DNA from: Photobacterium profundum SS9
GTDB taxonomy: Bacteria; Pseudomonadota; Gammaproteobacteria; Enterobacterales; Vibrionaceae
Assembly: GCF_000196255.1 (NCBI RefSeq)
Contig: NC_006370.1
Span: forward strand, 898,187 to 962,186
Length of the DNA stretch: 64,000 nucleotides
Reading direction: 5' to 3'
A model generated the notes under the pieces. The model saw only the letters and a list, made by a program, of their open reading frames with translations. It was not told the origin of the DNA and made no database searches. Below are positions 48,285 to 61,242 of this stretch, one piece after another. Made by a program: the position numbers and the translations under genes. How positions within the stretch are numbered: the stretch's first letter is position 1; every line of letters starts with the position of its first letter.

Positions 48285-48746
48285 TTGCTTTATCCAATAG
48301 ATGCTTATGACAAGCACGGTACATTGAAGCCATCGAAAATGTTATGGCTGGCACTGACGTTTAGTGCCAAAGCATGGTTTGTTTTTGTGATGGCTGGTGC
48401 CAGTCGCGAGCAAGGTGCACAAATATTGACAATATTCTATCCATATAGAGATAGTTTATATATCGGAATGGCAATGGGTTTACCCGCAATATTATTGATG
48501 TGGTTATCGGGTCAGCGATATAAAAATAAAAAAATAATGAATATATTATGGCAGCATGGCAAAAAATTATTACTAGCTGCCTATTTAACTGATTGTTTAT
48601 TGCAACTGTATCACTTGTCGCTCACACATGGTGCATTCAGCTGGACGAGGGCAATTATCATGTTATTAACGCTATGGTTTAGCGTATACCTGATAAGAAG
48701 CACAAGAGTTCAGAATACATTTGCAGATAAGCCTGTAGAGAGGTAA
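48285..48746 (+). CDS. DUF2919-like membrane protein (YfeZ-type)
   Basis: A 153-residue membrane protein with about four helices (WLALTFSAKAWFVFVMAG, LYIGMAMGLPAILLMWL). It starts at a TTG behind GAGGAA. The N-terminus PIDAYDKHGTLKPS fits DUF2919 (YfeZ-like), unknown function. It is followed 5 bp later by a periplasmic protein gene, so the two are probably co-expressed. Confidence 0.72.
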   Translation: MLYPIDAYDKHGTLKPSKMLWLALTFSAKAWFVFVMAGASREQGAQILTIFYPYRDSLYIGMAMGLPAILLMWLSGQRYKNKKIMNILWQHGKKLLLAAYLTDCLLQLYHLSLTHGAFSWTRAIIMLLTLWFSVYLIRSTRVQNTFADKPVER

Positions 48747-48751
48747 ACCAA

Positions 48752-49159
48752 ATGAATGAGTGGAGTAAAGGTTTAGTACTATTTAGTGCACTTTTAAGCC
48801 CGCTAGCAATGGCTGATTGGCTGTTGGATGTTAACTTTGAGTTGACTAGCGAAAATACAAAACAAAGCGTCAATACATCACTGTCTTTACTTCCAGGTGA
48901 AGAGACCATTATTTTTGGTACGTCTTCAGATGAGGGGAATAGCAGTCGTGAATTGGTCGGCAGTGCAGAGTTACTAGAATATTCAGCTGAAGAAGTAAAA
49001 ATCGCATTTACTATCAAAGAACGTTTAGATGATGGTGCGTGGCGCACGATTATTTCGCCAGTTCTATCGACGGGTCTTAATGAACCAACATCGTTTGTGA
49101 GTACGAATGATGCTTCGAAAGAACACGTAAAGTTACAAGTTGAAGTGACCTCCGTGTAA
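48752..49159 (+). CDS. Hypothetical exported protein
   Basis: A 135-residue protein with a signal peptide of about 21 residues (ending AMA). The mature part is acidic, without cysteine, and looks beta-rich (LLDVNFELTSE, VKIAFTIKERL). I do not recognise it. It follows the DUF2919 gene with a 5-bp gap and is closed by a terminator. Confidence 0.62.
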   Translation: MNEWSKGLVLFSALLSPLAMADWLLDVNFELTSENTKQSVNTSLSLLPGEETIIFGTSSDEGNSSRELVGSAELLEYSAEEVKIAFTIKERLDDGAWRTIISPVLSTGLNEPTSFVSTNDASKEHVKLQVEVTSV

Positions 49160-49186
49160 CGTAATTCACGGCTCACTATCTATAAT

Positions 49187-49212
49187 AACGCTCCATAAGT
49201 GGGGCGTTTTTT
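49187..49212 (+). terminator. Intrinsic terminator of the DUF2919 unit
   Basis: AACGCTCC (49187-49194) pairs with GGGGCGTT (49201-49208) around ATAAGT, followed by T's. Confidence 0.8.
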
Positions 49213-49359
49213 ATACCTATTATTTGACCTTTACACCCACTTAGATAAGCCGCTGTTCATCCTTCTGGTTAAAATTAGTCGACTACCTTTAGGTGACTTA
49301 GGTATATAATCGATAGTCGATTAATTAGATTCGTCATACTTTGTATTTAGGAGAACTTA

Positions 49360-50256
49360 ATGGCTACCTCACAACCTGCAATCTTGCCAGACGCTGGCCC
49401 TTTTTCCCTTTATGTTGTTATGAAGGTTGTAGGAAATAAAGATACGGTTATTGAACAATGTAAATCATTGCATCAAACCCTAGCGGTATTAAATGAACAA
49501 CAACCAGGTGCCGATCTTCGTGCGAGCATTGCTTTTGGCCAGTCGTTTTGGTCGTCGCTAGAAAAAGGTTGCCCTGCTGATTTTTTTGATTTTCGTGAAT
49601 TAGGCAAGGGGGATATTACTGCACCAGCAACGGGTGGTGATGTTCTTTTACATGTTAACTCTAGCCGTCATGATTTGAATTTTTATCTGCTTCGTCGTTT
49701 TATTGAACCTATGGCAAAAGAGATCGAAGTACTGGATGAAACGTATGGTTTCAAATATCTAGATTCACGTGATATGACTGAATTTGTAGATGGTACTGAG
49801 AATCCAAAAACAATTGAAGCGCGCAGTGATGTTGCCTTAATTAAAGAAGGTGACTTTGCAGGTGGTAGCTTTGTTATGGTTCAGCGTTTCATTCATAACC
49901 TTCCTGCATGGAATCGCTTAAGTATTCAAGCGCAAGAAAAAGTCATTGGTCGTACTAAACCTGATTCGATCGAACTTGATGATGTACCAGCAGCGTCACA
50001 TGTTGGTCGTGTTGATATTAAAGAAGAAGGTAAAGGGTTAAAGATTGTTCGTCATAGCCTGCCATATGGCTCTGTAACGGGTGAGCATGGTTTACTTTTC
50101 ATTGCCTATTGTTCTGGTCAACATAACTTCAATGTGATGTTAGAGAGCATGTACGGTGAATCTGACGGTAAGTCAGATCAAATGTTGCGGTTTACTAAAG
50201 CAGTAACAGGCGCCTACTTCTTTGCACCATCAGTCGAGATGTTAGATAGCTTATAA
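49360..50256 (+). CDS. Dyp-type peroxidase (YfeX-like)
   Basis: A 298-residue heme peroxidase of the dye-decolourising type. The diagnostic FVDGTENP carries the catalytic Asp; SFVMVQRFIHNL and the heme-ligand region VRHSLPYGSV follow. YfeX-type members are cytoplasmic porphyrinogen or general peroxidases. No encapsulin or EfeO-like partner is adjacent. A TAGTCGA repeat, once on each side of the -10-like TATAAT at about 49309, may be an operator. Confidence 0.88.
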   Translation: MATSQPAILPDAGPFSLYVVMKVVGNKDTVIEQCKSLHQTLAVLNEQQPGADLRASIAFGQSFWSSLEKGCPADFFDFRELGKGDITAPATGGDVLLHVNSSRHDLNFYLLRRFIEPMAKEIEVLDETYGFKYLDSRDMTEFVDGTENPKTIEARSDVALIKEGDFAGGSFVMVQRFIHNLPAWNRLSIQAQEKVIGRTKPDSIELDDVPAASHVGRVDIKEEGKGLKIVRHSLPYGSVTGEHGLLFIAYCSGQHNFNVMLESMYGESDGKSDQMLRFTKAVTGAYFFAPSVEMLDSL

Positions 50257-50368
50257 AGCGGATAAAAAGATAACGATGTGTTATTTCTCATGAATTTCCA
50301 ATAAGAGAAGTACACGAATCGGGATAGGCGAGAGGTGGATACTTCTCGCTTTTTTTATCGCTACAAAC

Positions 50369-50399
50369 AAAAAACGCTACCCGAAGGCAGCGTTTTTTT
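50369..50399 (-). terminator. Intrinsic terminator of ptsHI-crr
   Basis: AAAACGCTACC pairs with GGCAGCGTTTT around CGAA, with one mismatch; a T run follows on the minus strand, and one also on the plus strand. Confidence 0.8.
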
Positions 50400-50414
50400 A
50401 AGCGTCAAACAATC

Positions 50415-50924
50415 TTACTTTTTGATGCGTAGTACTGGAGTTTCACCCACAGTTACAGCGCCAGAAAGCTTGTTTAGCTCTTTGATCTCGTCCATGTTAG
50501 AGATAACAACTGGAGTCAGAGTTGACTTAGCTTTCTCTTCAAGAAGTGCAAGATCGAATTCGATTACAGTGTCGCCAACTTTAACAGTTTGACCTTCTTC
50601 TGCGATACGAGTGAAGCCTTCACCTTTAAGCTCAACAGTGTCGATACCAAAGTGAACGAAAAGCTCAATACCATCGTCAGACTCGATAGAGAAAGCGTGG
50701 TTAGTTTCAAAAATTTTGCCAATTGTACCGTTTACAGGTGCAACCATTTTGTTGCCAGAAGGCTTGATAGCAATACCGTCACCAACAATTTTCTCTGCAA
50801 AAACAACATCTGGCACATCTTCGATGTTTACGATTTCGCCAGAAATTGGTGCGATGATTTCAATAGTACCAGCTTCGCTGCTGTCGTCAGAAACCAGCTT
50901 CTTTAATTTGTCAAACAAACCCAT
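50415..50924 (-). CDS. crr: PTS glucose-specific enzyme IIA
   Basis: EIIA-Glc (169 residues, the E. coli size). The phosphorylated histidine is H91 in [12 protein letters not shown], paired with H76 in NHAFSIES. It relays phosphate to glucose permeases, controls adenylate cyclase and inducer uptake, and in vibrios binds FrsA, also encoded in this window. It is the third gene of ptsHI-crr, 40 bp after ptsI. Confidence 0.95.
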   Translation of the reverse strand: MGLFDKLKKLVSDDSSEAGTIEIIAPISGEIVNIEDVPDVVFAEKIVGDGIAIKPSGNKMVAPVNGTIGKIFETNHAFSIESDDGIELFVHFGIDTVELKGEGFTRIAEEGQTVKVGDTVIEFDLALLEEKAKSTLTPVVISNMDEIKELNKLSGAVTVGETPVLRIKK

Positions 50925-50964
50925 GTCATTGCTCCTAAGCGTTATTATTCTATCTGAAGCTATA

Positions 50965-52692
50965 TTAGCAGATAGTTTTTTCTGCGATGAATTTTTCTAC
51001 GTGTGCTTCGATTTCAGCTGCTGTTGGCATAGCAAGTGCTTGCTCGGCCATAGCTTTAACATCAGCAAAGTTAGCGTTACGGATAACTTTCTTAATACGT
51101 GGAATTGAAATTCCGCTCATGCTGAACTCGTCCAAGCCCATACCTAATAGTAATAGGGTAGCACGTTCGTCACCAGCTAACTCGCCACACATACCAGTCC
51201 ACTTACCTTCTTTGTGAGAAGCATCGATTACTTGCTTGATCACTAATAGTACTGCTGGAGATAGCGGGTTATATAGATGAGAAATAAGCTCATTTCCGCG
51301 GTCAACTGCAAGAGTATACTGGGTTAAGTCGTTTGTACCAATGCTAAAGAATGATACTTCTTTAGCAAGGTGGTGTGCGATAGCTGCTGCAGCAGGTGTC
51401 TCAACCATTACGCCGATTTCGATTTGCTCGTCAAAAGCTAAACCTTCAGTGCGTAATTCAGCTTTGTATTCTTCAATCGCCGCTTTCAGTTCACGAATCT
51501 CTTCAATAGAGATAATCATCGGGAACATGATGCGAATCTTGCCATGCGCCGAAGCACGTAGAATACCACGTAGTTGATCACGAAGAATTTCACGACGATC
51601 TAGGCTGATGCGAATTGCACGCCAGCCTAAGAACGGGTTCATTTCTTTAGGAAGATCTAAGTAAGGAAGATCTTTGTCGCCACCGATATCCATTGTACGG
51701 ATAATGACGGTTTCGCCGTGCATAGCTTCAGCAACGTCTTTGTAAGCTTTGTACTGTTCTTCTTCTGTAGGCAGTGAGTCACGGTCCATAAACAGGAATT
51801 CTGTACGGTACAGACCAACACCTTCACCGCCGTTACGATTGATACCGTCACAATCTTTAACAGTACCAATGTTACCGCATACTTCTACTTGCTTACCATC
51901 AAGGGTAATAGCAGGAAGATCTTTCAGCTTAGCAAGTTCTTCAACTTCAGCTTGGTGCTGATCACGGATAGCTTTGAATTTAGCTAATTCGCCTTCAGTT
52001 GGGTTAATCACGACTTGGTTATTGATTGCATCAAGAACCAGCATGTCACCGTCTTGAACACGAGTTGTAATATCATTGGTACCTACGATAGCAGGTAACT
52101 CTAGAGAACGAGCCATGATCGAGGTGTGTGATGTACGGCCACCAATATCAGTAATGAAGCCAAGTACGTAATCTAGGTTGATTTGTGCTGTTTCAGAAGG
52201 CGTAAGGTCGTTAGCAACCAAAATCACTTCTTCGTTGATAGCACTAAGATTAACGATACTAATGCCAAGTGCATTTTTAACAAAACGGTTGCAGATATCG
52301 CGGATATCAGTAGCACGTTCTTTTAAGTATTCGTCATCTAATGACTCTAGCGTCATTGCTTGTTCTTCAATAATTGAATGAATAGCAAGAGCAGCAGTCG
52401 CTTTTTTATCTTTAATGAAAGCTATGATTTCCTCTTCAAGCTCTTCATCTTCAAGCAACATGATGTGACCTTCAAAGATCGCTTCCTTCTCTTCACCGAA
52501 GGTGATACGTGCTTTTTCTTTGATTACTTCTAGTTGCTCGGCAGATTTCTTTCGAGCATCGAAAAAACACTGAATTTCGTTGTCGATCTGATCTGCTGAG
52601 ATTGGAGTTTTGCTAAGAACAATTTCTTCTTCTTGCAATAGTAGTGCTTTACCAAAAGCAATACCCGGAGATGCCAGGATACCTGAAATCAT
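50965..52692 (-). CDS. ptsI: PTS enzyme I
   Basis: Enzyme I (575 residues) autophosphorylates from phosphoenolpyruvate and passes phosphate to HPr. The active histidine is H189 in [21 protein letters not shown] (quoted here in part as [13 protein letters not shown]). The C-terminal PEP domain has the metal site VETPAAAAI and [15 protein letters not shown], and the catalytic-cysteine region MCGELAGDE. It lies 52 bp after ptsH. Confidence 0.96.
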   Translation of the reverse strand: MISGILASPGIAFGKALLLQEEEIVLSKTPISADQIDNEIQCFFDARKKSAEQLEVIKEKARITFGEEKEAIFEGHIMLLEDEELEEEIIAFIKDKKATAALAIHSIIEEQAMTLESLDDEYLKERATDIRDICNRFVKNALGISIVNLSAINEEVILVANDLTPSETAQINLDYVLGFITDIGGRTSHTSIMARSLELPAIVGTNDITTRVQDGDMLVLDAINNQVVINPTEGELAKFKAIRDQHQAEVEELAKLKDLPAITLDGKQVEVCGNIGTVKDCDGINRNGGEGVGLYRTEFLFMDRDSLPTEEEQYKAYKDVAEAMHGETVIIRTMDIGGDKDLPYLDLPKEMNPFLGWRAIRISLDRREILRDQLRGILRASAHGKIRIMFPMIISIEEIRELKAAIEEYKAELRTEGLAFDEQIEIGVMVETPAAAAIAHHLAKEVSFFSIGTNDLTQYTLAVDRGNELISHLYNPLSPAVLLVIKQVIDASHKEGKWTGMCGELAGDERATLLLLGMGLDEFSMSGISIPRIKKVIRNANFADVKAMAEQALAMPTAAEIEAHVEKFIAEKTIC

Positions 52693-52744
52693 AGCCTTAC
52701 CTTACATTAACTAAAAACTAGGGAAGTAATAAACAAACTGCTAA

Positions 52745-53002
52745 TTAGTGCAGAGTGTCCATTAGAGCAACTAGGTGATCTACAGCTGTTTGAGCCTGAG
52801 CACCTTCAGCAGAGATAGTTACTAGTGTGCCTTTAACAAGACCTAGAGTTTGTAGTTTAAAAAGACTTTTTGCGTTAGCGCTTTTACCGTTAGAAGTAAC
52901 AGTAATGTCTGCCTCAAATGCTTTTGCTTCTTTTACGAACTGAGCTGCTGGACGAGTGTGTAGGCCGTTTTCTGCAGTGATCTCAACTTGTTTCTGATAC
53001 AT
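52745..53002 (-). CDS. ptsH: HPr phosphocarrier
   Basis: HPr (85 residues) with the phosphorylated histidine H15 in [15 protein letters not shown] and Ser at about 46 in the conserved [13 protein letters not shown]. It carries phosphate from enzyme I to sugar-specific IIA proteins. First gene of the operon; a 319-bp upstream region separates it from cysK. Confidence 0.95.
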   Translation of the reverse strand: MYQKQVEITAENGLHTRPAAQFVKEAKAFEADITVTSNGKSANAKSLFKLQTLGLVKGTLVTISAEGAQAQTAVDHLVALMDTLH

Positions 53003-53256
53003 TTTTTCACCCCGATTATTGATATAATAATTATTTAATAATGTTGTAACTGGAAGTAAGATTTAACGTGAACTGCATTAGCTTGCTAATCTAGGAGTAT
53101 AAACTACTCAACAGTTCGTTGTCTTAGCTTAATCCAAGTCAATTTTTCATGGAATATTTTGGCTTTATTGCATCATTATGGGCCTAAAGCTCCCTTTTAT
53201 TTCGATGCTTAAAATAAAGCGCTTCGGTTTTATAATCAAGCTGAGAACAAAATGCA
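53003..53256. other. pts promoter region
   Basis: A 254-bp AT-rich stretch between ptsH and the cysK terminator. It must hold the pts promoter(s); I cannot single out a clear operator. Confidence 0.4.
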
Positions 53257-53284
53257 ACAAAAAAGCCCCTTGAAGGAGCTTTTT
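53257..53284 (-). terminator. Intrinsic terminator of cysK
   Basis: AAAAGCCCCT (53261-53270) pairs with AGGAGCTTTT (53274-53283) around TGA, one mismatch, with a T run on the minus strand. Confidence 0.75.
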
Positions 53285-53321
53285 CGAACGTCAACTTGGT
53301 ATAGATCACATTAAAATGTGA

Positions 53322-54290
53322 TCACTGTTGGTTTTCTTTTTCTGTGAAGATGCCAGCAAAAAGAGCTGTTGATAGGTACCTTTCACCTGAGCTAGGTAAC
53401 ACTACAACAATCTTTTTGCCTGCGAACTCAGGCCGTGCAGCTATTTTATTTGCAGCAACAACAGCAGCACCAGAGGAAATACCAGCAAGAATACCTTCTT
53501 CTTCCATTAAGCGGCGTGTCATCGCGATAGCATCTTCTGAACTGACTAATTCGACTTCATCAATCAATGTTAAGTCTAGGTTTCCTGGGATGAAGCCTGC
53601 GCCAATACCTTGAATTTTGTGTGGTGCTGGTTTTACGTCATCGCCATTCAGTGTTTGAGTGATAACTGGTGATTCAGTAGGTTCTACAGCAACCGTTGTA
53701 ATGGCTTTGCCTTTCTGATGCTTAATGAATCGGCTTACACCCGTTAGTGTGCCACCTGTACCGACGCCTGAAACAAAGACATCGATTTCGCCATCAGTTG
53801 CGTCCCAAATTTCAGGTCCTGTGGTTTTCTCGTGAATTTCAGGGTTGGCTGGGTTATTAAACTGTTGTAGAAGTAGATATTTACTTGGGTCTGATGCAAC
53901 AATTTCTTCCGCTTTTTCTATTGCGCCTTTCATACCTTTCGGTGCTTCGGTTAATACCAAGTTGGCACCAAGGGCTTTAAGCAGTTTACGGCGCTCTAAG
54001 CTCATGCTTTCAGGCATCGTTAACGTTAATTTATATCCGCGTGCTGCTGCAACGAAGGCTAAAGCAATACCAGTATTACCACTGGTTGGCTCTACAAGTT
54101 CAATGCCTTCCTTTAGTGTGCCTTTCTTTTCAGCATCCCAAATCATGTTTGAACCGATACGGCATTTTACGCTGAAGCTAGGGTTACGAGCTTCAATTTT
54201 TGCCAGTACATTACCATTACTAACACGGTTAAGGCGTACTAGAGGAGTGTTGCCAATCGTTAGTGAATTATCTTCGTAAATCTTGCTCAT
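53322..54290 (-). CDS. cysK: Cysteine synthase A
   Basis: O-acetylserine sulfhydrylase, 322 residues. The PLP lysine is K42 in [11 protein letters not shown], the substrate loop TSGNTG is at about 69-74, and [10 protein letters not shown] binds the cofactor phosphate. It makes cysteine from O-acetylserine and sulfide. The sulfate channel gene cysZ lies upstream in the same direction, 262 bp away, so sulfur uptake and assimilation sit together. Confidence 0.95.
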   Translation of the reverse strand: MSKIYEDNSLTIGNTPLVRLNRVSNGNVLAKIEARNPSFSVKCRIGSNMIWDAEKKGTLKEGIELVEPTSGNTGIALAFVAAARGYKLTLTMPESMSLERRKLLKALGANLVLTEAPKGMKGAIEKAEEIVASDPSKYLLLQQFNNPANPEIHEKTTGPEIWDATDGEIDVFVSGVGTGGTLTGVSRFIKHQKGKAITTVAVEPTESPVITQTLNGDDVKPAPHKIQGIGAGFIPGNLDLTLIDEVELVSSEDAIAMTRRLMEEEGILAGISSGAAVVAANKIAARPEFAGKKIVVVLPSSGERYLSTALFAGIFTEKENQQ

Positions 54291-54552
54291 ACTTTTCGTT
54301 CCTTCGCTACGCGTTATAACCTAAGACCAATTAAGCATATACACGAATAGCATTTTGGAAAGTAATTAATGGTTATATCTTATTGTTATAAAGAGACGAA
54401 TAAGTATTTCGAAATCTAAGGATCATTGAATTGGTCGTCGACAAAGTGGCGTTATGCTGAAGTGTGGCTCTAGTGTAAGGGGAAAGACGAAGAGGGGGAT
54501 CTCCTCGTCAATGTGATGGCACTTAATTATAATGGCACTTAATGATGGGTAT

Positions 54553-55314
54553 TTAGTTTAACTTATGTTGATCACGGTAATGATCAACCCACATTGCGGT
54601 AGCACCACATACGGCAATGGGCATAACAAACAAATTTAGAATTGGTGTCATGGTGAAAAGCATCACTAAGCTACCAAAGCTTAATGATTTACCACGGTTT
54701 ACTTTTAATGCGTCGCGCATTGTTGGAAAGGGTACTTTGTGGTTATCGAATGGATAATCGACATATTGAATTGTCATCATCCAGGCGCTGAATAAAAACC
54801 ATAATACAGGGCCTACCGTTTGGCCAATTGCTGGGATCCAAAGCAATATCAATAGCCCAAGTGCTTTAGGCAAGTAATATTTCAGCTTTATCCATTCTCG
54901 ATTCATGATACGGGGAAGATCTTTAATAATATCTTTAAATCCGGTATCTGGTGCTGGTTCTCCGGTTAACTTGGCTTCTAGATGTTCAGCTAATAAACCA
55001 TTAAAAGGGGCGGCTATCCAGTTAGCTATTGTGCTGAATAGGTATGAAAAGATGACTAAGGTGGCAATTGCTAACAATGGCCACAGTAGATATGACAGCC
55101 AATCTAACCAAGACGGTAGCGCTGCTATCCAGCCATTAATCCAATCCCCAAGCTGGCTTAAAACAAATCCAAACGCACTCCCAAATAAAAGAATATTGAT
55201 AAATAATGGGAAAATAACAAAGCGACGGGTTCCCGGTTGTATTGCTAACGACATTCCACGGAAAAAATATCCTGCTCCACTCGCTGGAGACGGAGTTATT
55301 TGCGGTTGTGGCAT
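54553..55314 (-). CDS. cysZ: CysZ sulfate permease
   Basis: A 253-residue membrane protein with the CysZ layout of several helices. [24 protein letters not shown] is the family N-terminus (given here in part as [14 protein letters not shown]), followed by [11 protein letters not shown] and [11 protein letters not shown]. It imports sulfate for cysteine synthesis. The order cysK-cysZ and divergent zipA-ligA is conserved widely in gammaproteobacteria. Confidence 0.9.
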   Translation of the reverse strand: MPQPQITPSPASGAGYFFRGMSLAIQPGTRRFVIFPLFINILLFGSAFGFVLSQLGDWINGWIAALPSWLDWLSYLLWPLLAIATLVIFSYLFSTIANWIAAPFNGLLAEHLEAKLTGEPAPDTGFKDIIKDLPRIMNREWIKLKYYLPKALGLLILLWIPAIGQTVGPVLWFLFSAWMMTIQYVDYPFDNHKVPFPTMRDALKVNRGKSLSFGSLVMLFTMTPILNLFVMPIAVCGATAMWVDHYRDQHKLN

Positions 55315-55662
55315 TCATTTCTCCTTACTAAATACATCATTCAAAACACCACATTATTGTTGTTTTGATCGTATGGTTATGTGACATGTTAACGGGCAGT
55401 ACGGCATGGAATCAAATATCAAACACGTTGTCAGAAAAAAAAGAGAAGGCAAACGCTGCATTTTTAGCTTATATTTCACTCGATTTTGTGCTCAGCCGCA
55501 CTATCTTGCATGAATCGCGACATTCGTGTTCTCATTATTAATTGAGTTTTGGTACATTAGTGAGTATTCAGCTATAAATCAGCAATGTTGATTTTGTAAG
55601 CTCTGGTAGATCTTACTATCATTAACCCCGTCAGGGATAACGAGTTAATTTAGAGTATTCAT
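55315..55662. other. Divergent cysZ/zipA control region
   Basis: 348 bp with promoters for both genes presumably; I could not make out a convincing CysB site or terminator. Confidence 0.4.
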
Positions 55663-56721
<1,059 letters not shown>

Positions 56722-56734
56722 TGCTCAATCGACA

Positions 56735-56776
56735 AACAATGTAATGAGGCTCCTTCTGAGGGGCCTTATTTTTTTT
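56735..56776 (+). terminator. Possible terminator of zipA
   Basis: AAtGAGGCTCC (about 56742-56752) pairs with GAGGGGCCTTATT (about 56757-56769), followed by six T's. The pairing is imperfect. Confidence 0.5.
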
Positions 56777-56787
56777 GTGTTTGCTGA

Positions 56788-58863
<2,076 letters not shown>

Positions 58864-59136
58864 TTTCCCCTCTCTCTGGGTATGTTCATATTTGCCATAA
58901 AAATGAACATACCCCTATCCCCCTTCATTTATTCGCCTCTTTAATTATCCCCTCTAGCTATTTCGCGCATCTAAAATAGTTCAATTATATTTTTGCAAAT
59001 ATGACGACCTTCAATTTGTAAATATAAAAGCAACGAGGTTTTTTTAGTGTCACATCTCATTTTTTGTTTTTTGTTTTTCACTATCTTTTTGTTTTTATTT
59101 GATTTTTAGGTTTATTTATAAGCTCTATGGGTGGGA

Positions 59137-59152
59137 TTTGATCTTGATCACT
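59137..59152. promoter_or_regulatory. CRP site upstream of chiP
   Basis: TTTGATCTTGATCACT matches 13 of 16 positions of the CRP core TGTGATCTAGATCACA. cAMP-CRP control is expected for a chito-sugar porin, in line with the PTS regulation coded nearby. Confidence 0.6.
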
Positions 59153-59321
59153 GTAGCGCAGAAACTTTGCACTGCGTCATATTTTTCGAAGAATAAATTA
59201 AGTTCTAGTTGATGTTTTGCGCTGCGAAAGTAGTCTTGTACCTGAAGTTTCACAGGGGTTCATAAAGAACTAAAAAAATATGATTTGGTCGAATTTAGAT
59301 TTCGGCTGACATATCGGGAGA

Positions 59322-59366
59322 GTTACTTGATGCCTTCGGCGGCCAACCTTTCAGGCTCAAGTAAAC
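59322..59366 (+). promoter_or_regulatory. Foldable leader (three-way junction) before chiP
   Basis: GTTACTTGA (59322-59330) pairs with TCAAGTAAAC (59357-59366) with one bulge. It encloses two small hairpins, TGCC-TTC-GGCG (59331-59341) and GCC ... GGC (59342-59356). Nearly every base is accounted for. It ends 26 bases before the start codon and could be a riboswitch, a small-RNA target or an mRNA-stability element. Confidence 0.4.
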
Positions 59367-59392
59367 AGCTAGTATTTTTTAGGAGTTATTCC

Positions 59393-60799
59393 ATGGAAAA
59401 CATGTTTAAGCGCTCAGTGCTTAGCGCCGTAGTTGTGGGTATTATGGCAGGTTCTGCTCTGACAGTTGCTACACCGGTTCAGGCGAGCGGTTTCTTTGAA
59501 GATTCTACCATTAATGGTGCTGTTAATATTTTTATGCGTGATCGAACCCGTGCAAGTTTCAATGCTGAAACTGGAAAGGAGGGTCCTAAAACGGCCAACC
59601 TAGATCACGGCTCAATCTTTACTAACCTGGGCTTTAATTCTGGCTATGCAGGCGATGTTGTGGGTCTGGACTTAAACGTGTATGCAACATTTGATATGTG
59701 GCAAAATAGTTCACCAGATCATGAATTCAACTTTTGGAATGTAGAGAGCCCTTATGGTGATGCGACTCCAAGTAAAGGTGATTGTCTAAACAATAAGAAT
59801 GAGGATGACTCCGAAAGTAAATGGAGCGCGAGCTGTAATGATAATGGCATCAGCTATCAAACTGTTGCAGCTAAGTTCAAGTTAGGTGAAGATGGTACTG
59901 CCAAGCTTGGTTACTTCCAGCCATCTGTACCATCAGCAATGGGTGTTAACTGGAGCTATGCTGCTGGTACTTACCTTGGTGGTGAAGCGGGTTATAAATT
60001 TGGTAATTTGGACTTAGGTGCAGTGTATGCGACACGATACAAGGCTCCGTGGTTTAAAGATACATATGAATTTCAGACCACTAACGGCGAAGATGCTGGT
60101 GATGCTTACTCTTTCGGTGGCCGCTATACTCTAGCTAGTGGTCTTCTGTTTGATGCTGCATATGCAGGTATGACAGATGGCGACCGTAAGAATGCTCACT
60201 TCAAGGTGAATAATACGCTAGAGAGTGGCCTGTATCTTTCTGGTCAGGTATACATGGTTGATGATGACGAGCAGTACGACAGCACTGCATACCAGTTTGC
60301 CTTCATGTCAGCTAAATCTTTCGGTGCTTATTCGGTACGTGCAGAAGCAACATACACAGTTGCCGATGCGGAAGGAGAAGGTAGCATGGGCAACTTTGCC
60401 TACCGTCTAACTTCTCAGTACGGTGGTTCAAACGGTACGTATGATGTCTGGTGGAACAACCGCTCAGATTTTAACCATGATGGCGAATTAGCATTATTTG
60501 GTTCACTATCTCGTGACTTCGCTGATTTAGGTGCCACTGGTTTGAGTGCTGGTTTGTCTGCGGCAATGGGTGTGGCTTCTTCTGATGTTGCTGGCCTTGA
60601 TGACCTATCTGAATACGCGGGTAGTGTGTTTGTTAATTATGTAATCCAGAATGGTGCGCTAGAAGGTGCAAACGTTGGTTTCCATTACACTGAATTCGTC
60701 AACGATACTAAAACTGATAACTGGACTGGCTGGACTAACTTGTTCCAAGACGAGTCAGACATCAAAGTGTCGCTAACAATCCCTTATTCTATCAAGTAA
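59393..60799 (+). CDS. chiP: Chitoporin, OprD-family outer membrane channel
   Basis: A 468-residue outer membrane porin (start at 59393 behind AGGAG; the longer frame upstream is rejected). It has a signal peptide ending VQAS and barrel motifs shared with E. coli ChiP: LGFNSGYAGDVVGLDL, RYKAPW, the TYDVWWNNRSDFNHDGE stretch and FQDESDIKVSLTIP near the end. ChiP admits chito-oligosaccharides. In Vibrio cholerae a porin gene sits directly after ligA too, which supports the call. Another OprD-type sugar channel is possible. Confidence 0.82.
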   Translation: MENMFKRSVLSAVVVGIMAGSALTVATPVQASGFFEDSTINGAVNIFMRDRTRASFNAETGKEGPKTANLDHGSIFTNLGFNSGYAGDVVGLDLNVYATFDMWQNSSPDHEFNFWNVESPYGDATPSKGDCLNNKNEDDSESKWSASCNDNGISYQTVAAKFKLGEDGTAKLGYFQPSVPSAMGVNWSYAAGTYLGGEAGYKFGNLDLGAVYATRYKAPWFKDTYEFQTTNGEDAGDAYSFGGRYTLASGLLFDAAYAGMTDGDRKNAHFKVNNTLESGLYLSGQVYMVDDDEQYDSTAYQFAFMSAKSFGAYSVRAEATYTVADAEGEGSMGNFAYRLTSQYGGSNGTYDVWWNNRSDFNHDGELALFGSLSRDFADLGATGLSAGLSAAMGVASSDVAGLDDLSEYAGSVFVNYVIQNGALEGANVGFHYTEFVNDTKTDNWTGWTNLFQDESDIKVSLTIPYSIK

Positions 60800-60827
60800 G
60801 TCGACTCTACTTCACTTGTTTAAGACA

Positions 60828-60856
60828 AAGCCGGGTTAGTCGCCCGGCTTAATTAT
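60828..60856 (+). terminator. Terminator-like hairpin after chiP
   Basis: AAGCCGGG (60828-60835) pairs with CCCGGCTT (60843-60850) around TTAGTCG; what follows (AATTATTG) is only weakly T-rich. Confidence 0.6.
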
Positions 60857-60984
60857 TGTCTTCAACCCCGCCTCTTTTTCACCGATGAAGTAATAAACGT
60901 TTCATTTATGAGATGAACTATTTCTTTGTGTCAAAAAATAATTCCAGCCCAACTAGCCATCGGTATAGCTGTTCTATACTCAAA

Positions 60985-61022
60985 TTATAATGTCAGTCAC
61001 ATTTTATAATGTAAGTCACATT
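60985..61022 (+). repeat. Two tandem 19-bp repeats before a small exported-protein gene
   Basis: TTATAATGTCAGTCACATT (60985-61003) is followed at once by the same sequence with one change (61004-61022). The core TATAAT and TGTnAGTCACA suggest a duplicated promoter or operator just upstream of the start. Confidence 0.75.
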
Positions 61023-61035
61023 AATGAGAGGGTAT

Positions 61036-61230
61036 ATGAAAACGTTATTTGCAGCAATTGTAGTTCTGGTGATGTCGCTTTCTTCAAGTTTTGTTATGGC
61101 GAATAATGGCTCTGGGGGTGTTCCCGGCATGCCAATTTATCGTTGTGTACTTGATAATGATGGTAAAGCGACAGAGGAATGGGTACCGCACCATATTTGT
61201 CAACTGAAAGGTGGTAAAACCATCTTCTGA
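61036..61230 (+). CDS. Small exported protein
   Basis: A 64-residue protein starting at ATG 61036 (AGAGGG just upstream; an ATG four codons earlier is possible). A signal peptide (MKTLFAAIVVLVMSLSSSF, cut after VMA) leaves a mature part of about 40 residues with two cysteines (YRCVLD and HICQL), probably one disulfide in the periplasm. I do not recognise it. The ISAs1 element has landed 12 bases after its stop, at the edge of its terminator. Confidence 0.65.
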   Translation: MKTLFAAIVVLVMSLSSSFVMANNGSGGVPGMPIYRCVLDNDGKATEEWVPHHICQLKGGKTIF

Positions 61231-61242
61231 TCGCCGGTGTTG

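Larger units (their letters stand above)
58864..59392. promoter_or_regulatory. chiP upstream region with long leader
   Basis: A 529-bp gap with a strong CRP-like site and, nearer the gene, a foldable leader (both listed separately). The first 250 bases after ligA are AT-rich with no clear signal. Confidence 0.5.

Noticed and set aside
59315..59368. Glycine-riboswitch-like words (GGGAGAG, TTTCAGGC, AAACAG) in the chiP leader
   Set aside because: The central conserved GCCGAAGG-type segment is absent, and the bases fit a different three-stem fold better. Chitoporin is also not an expected glycine target.
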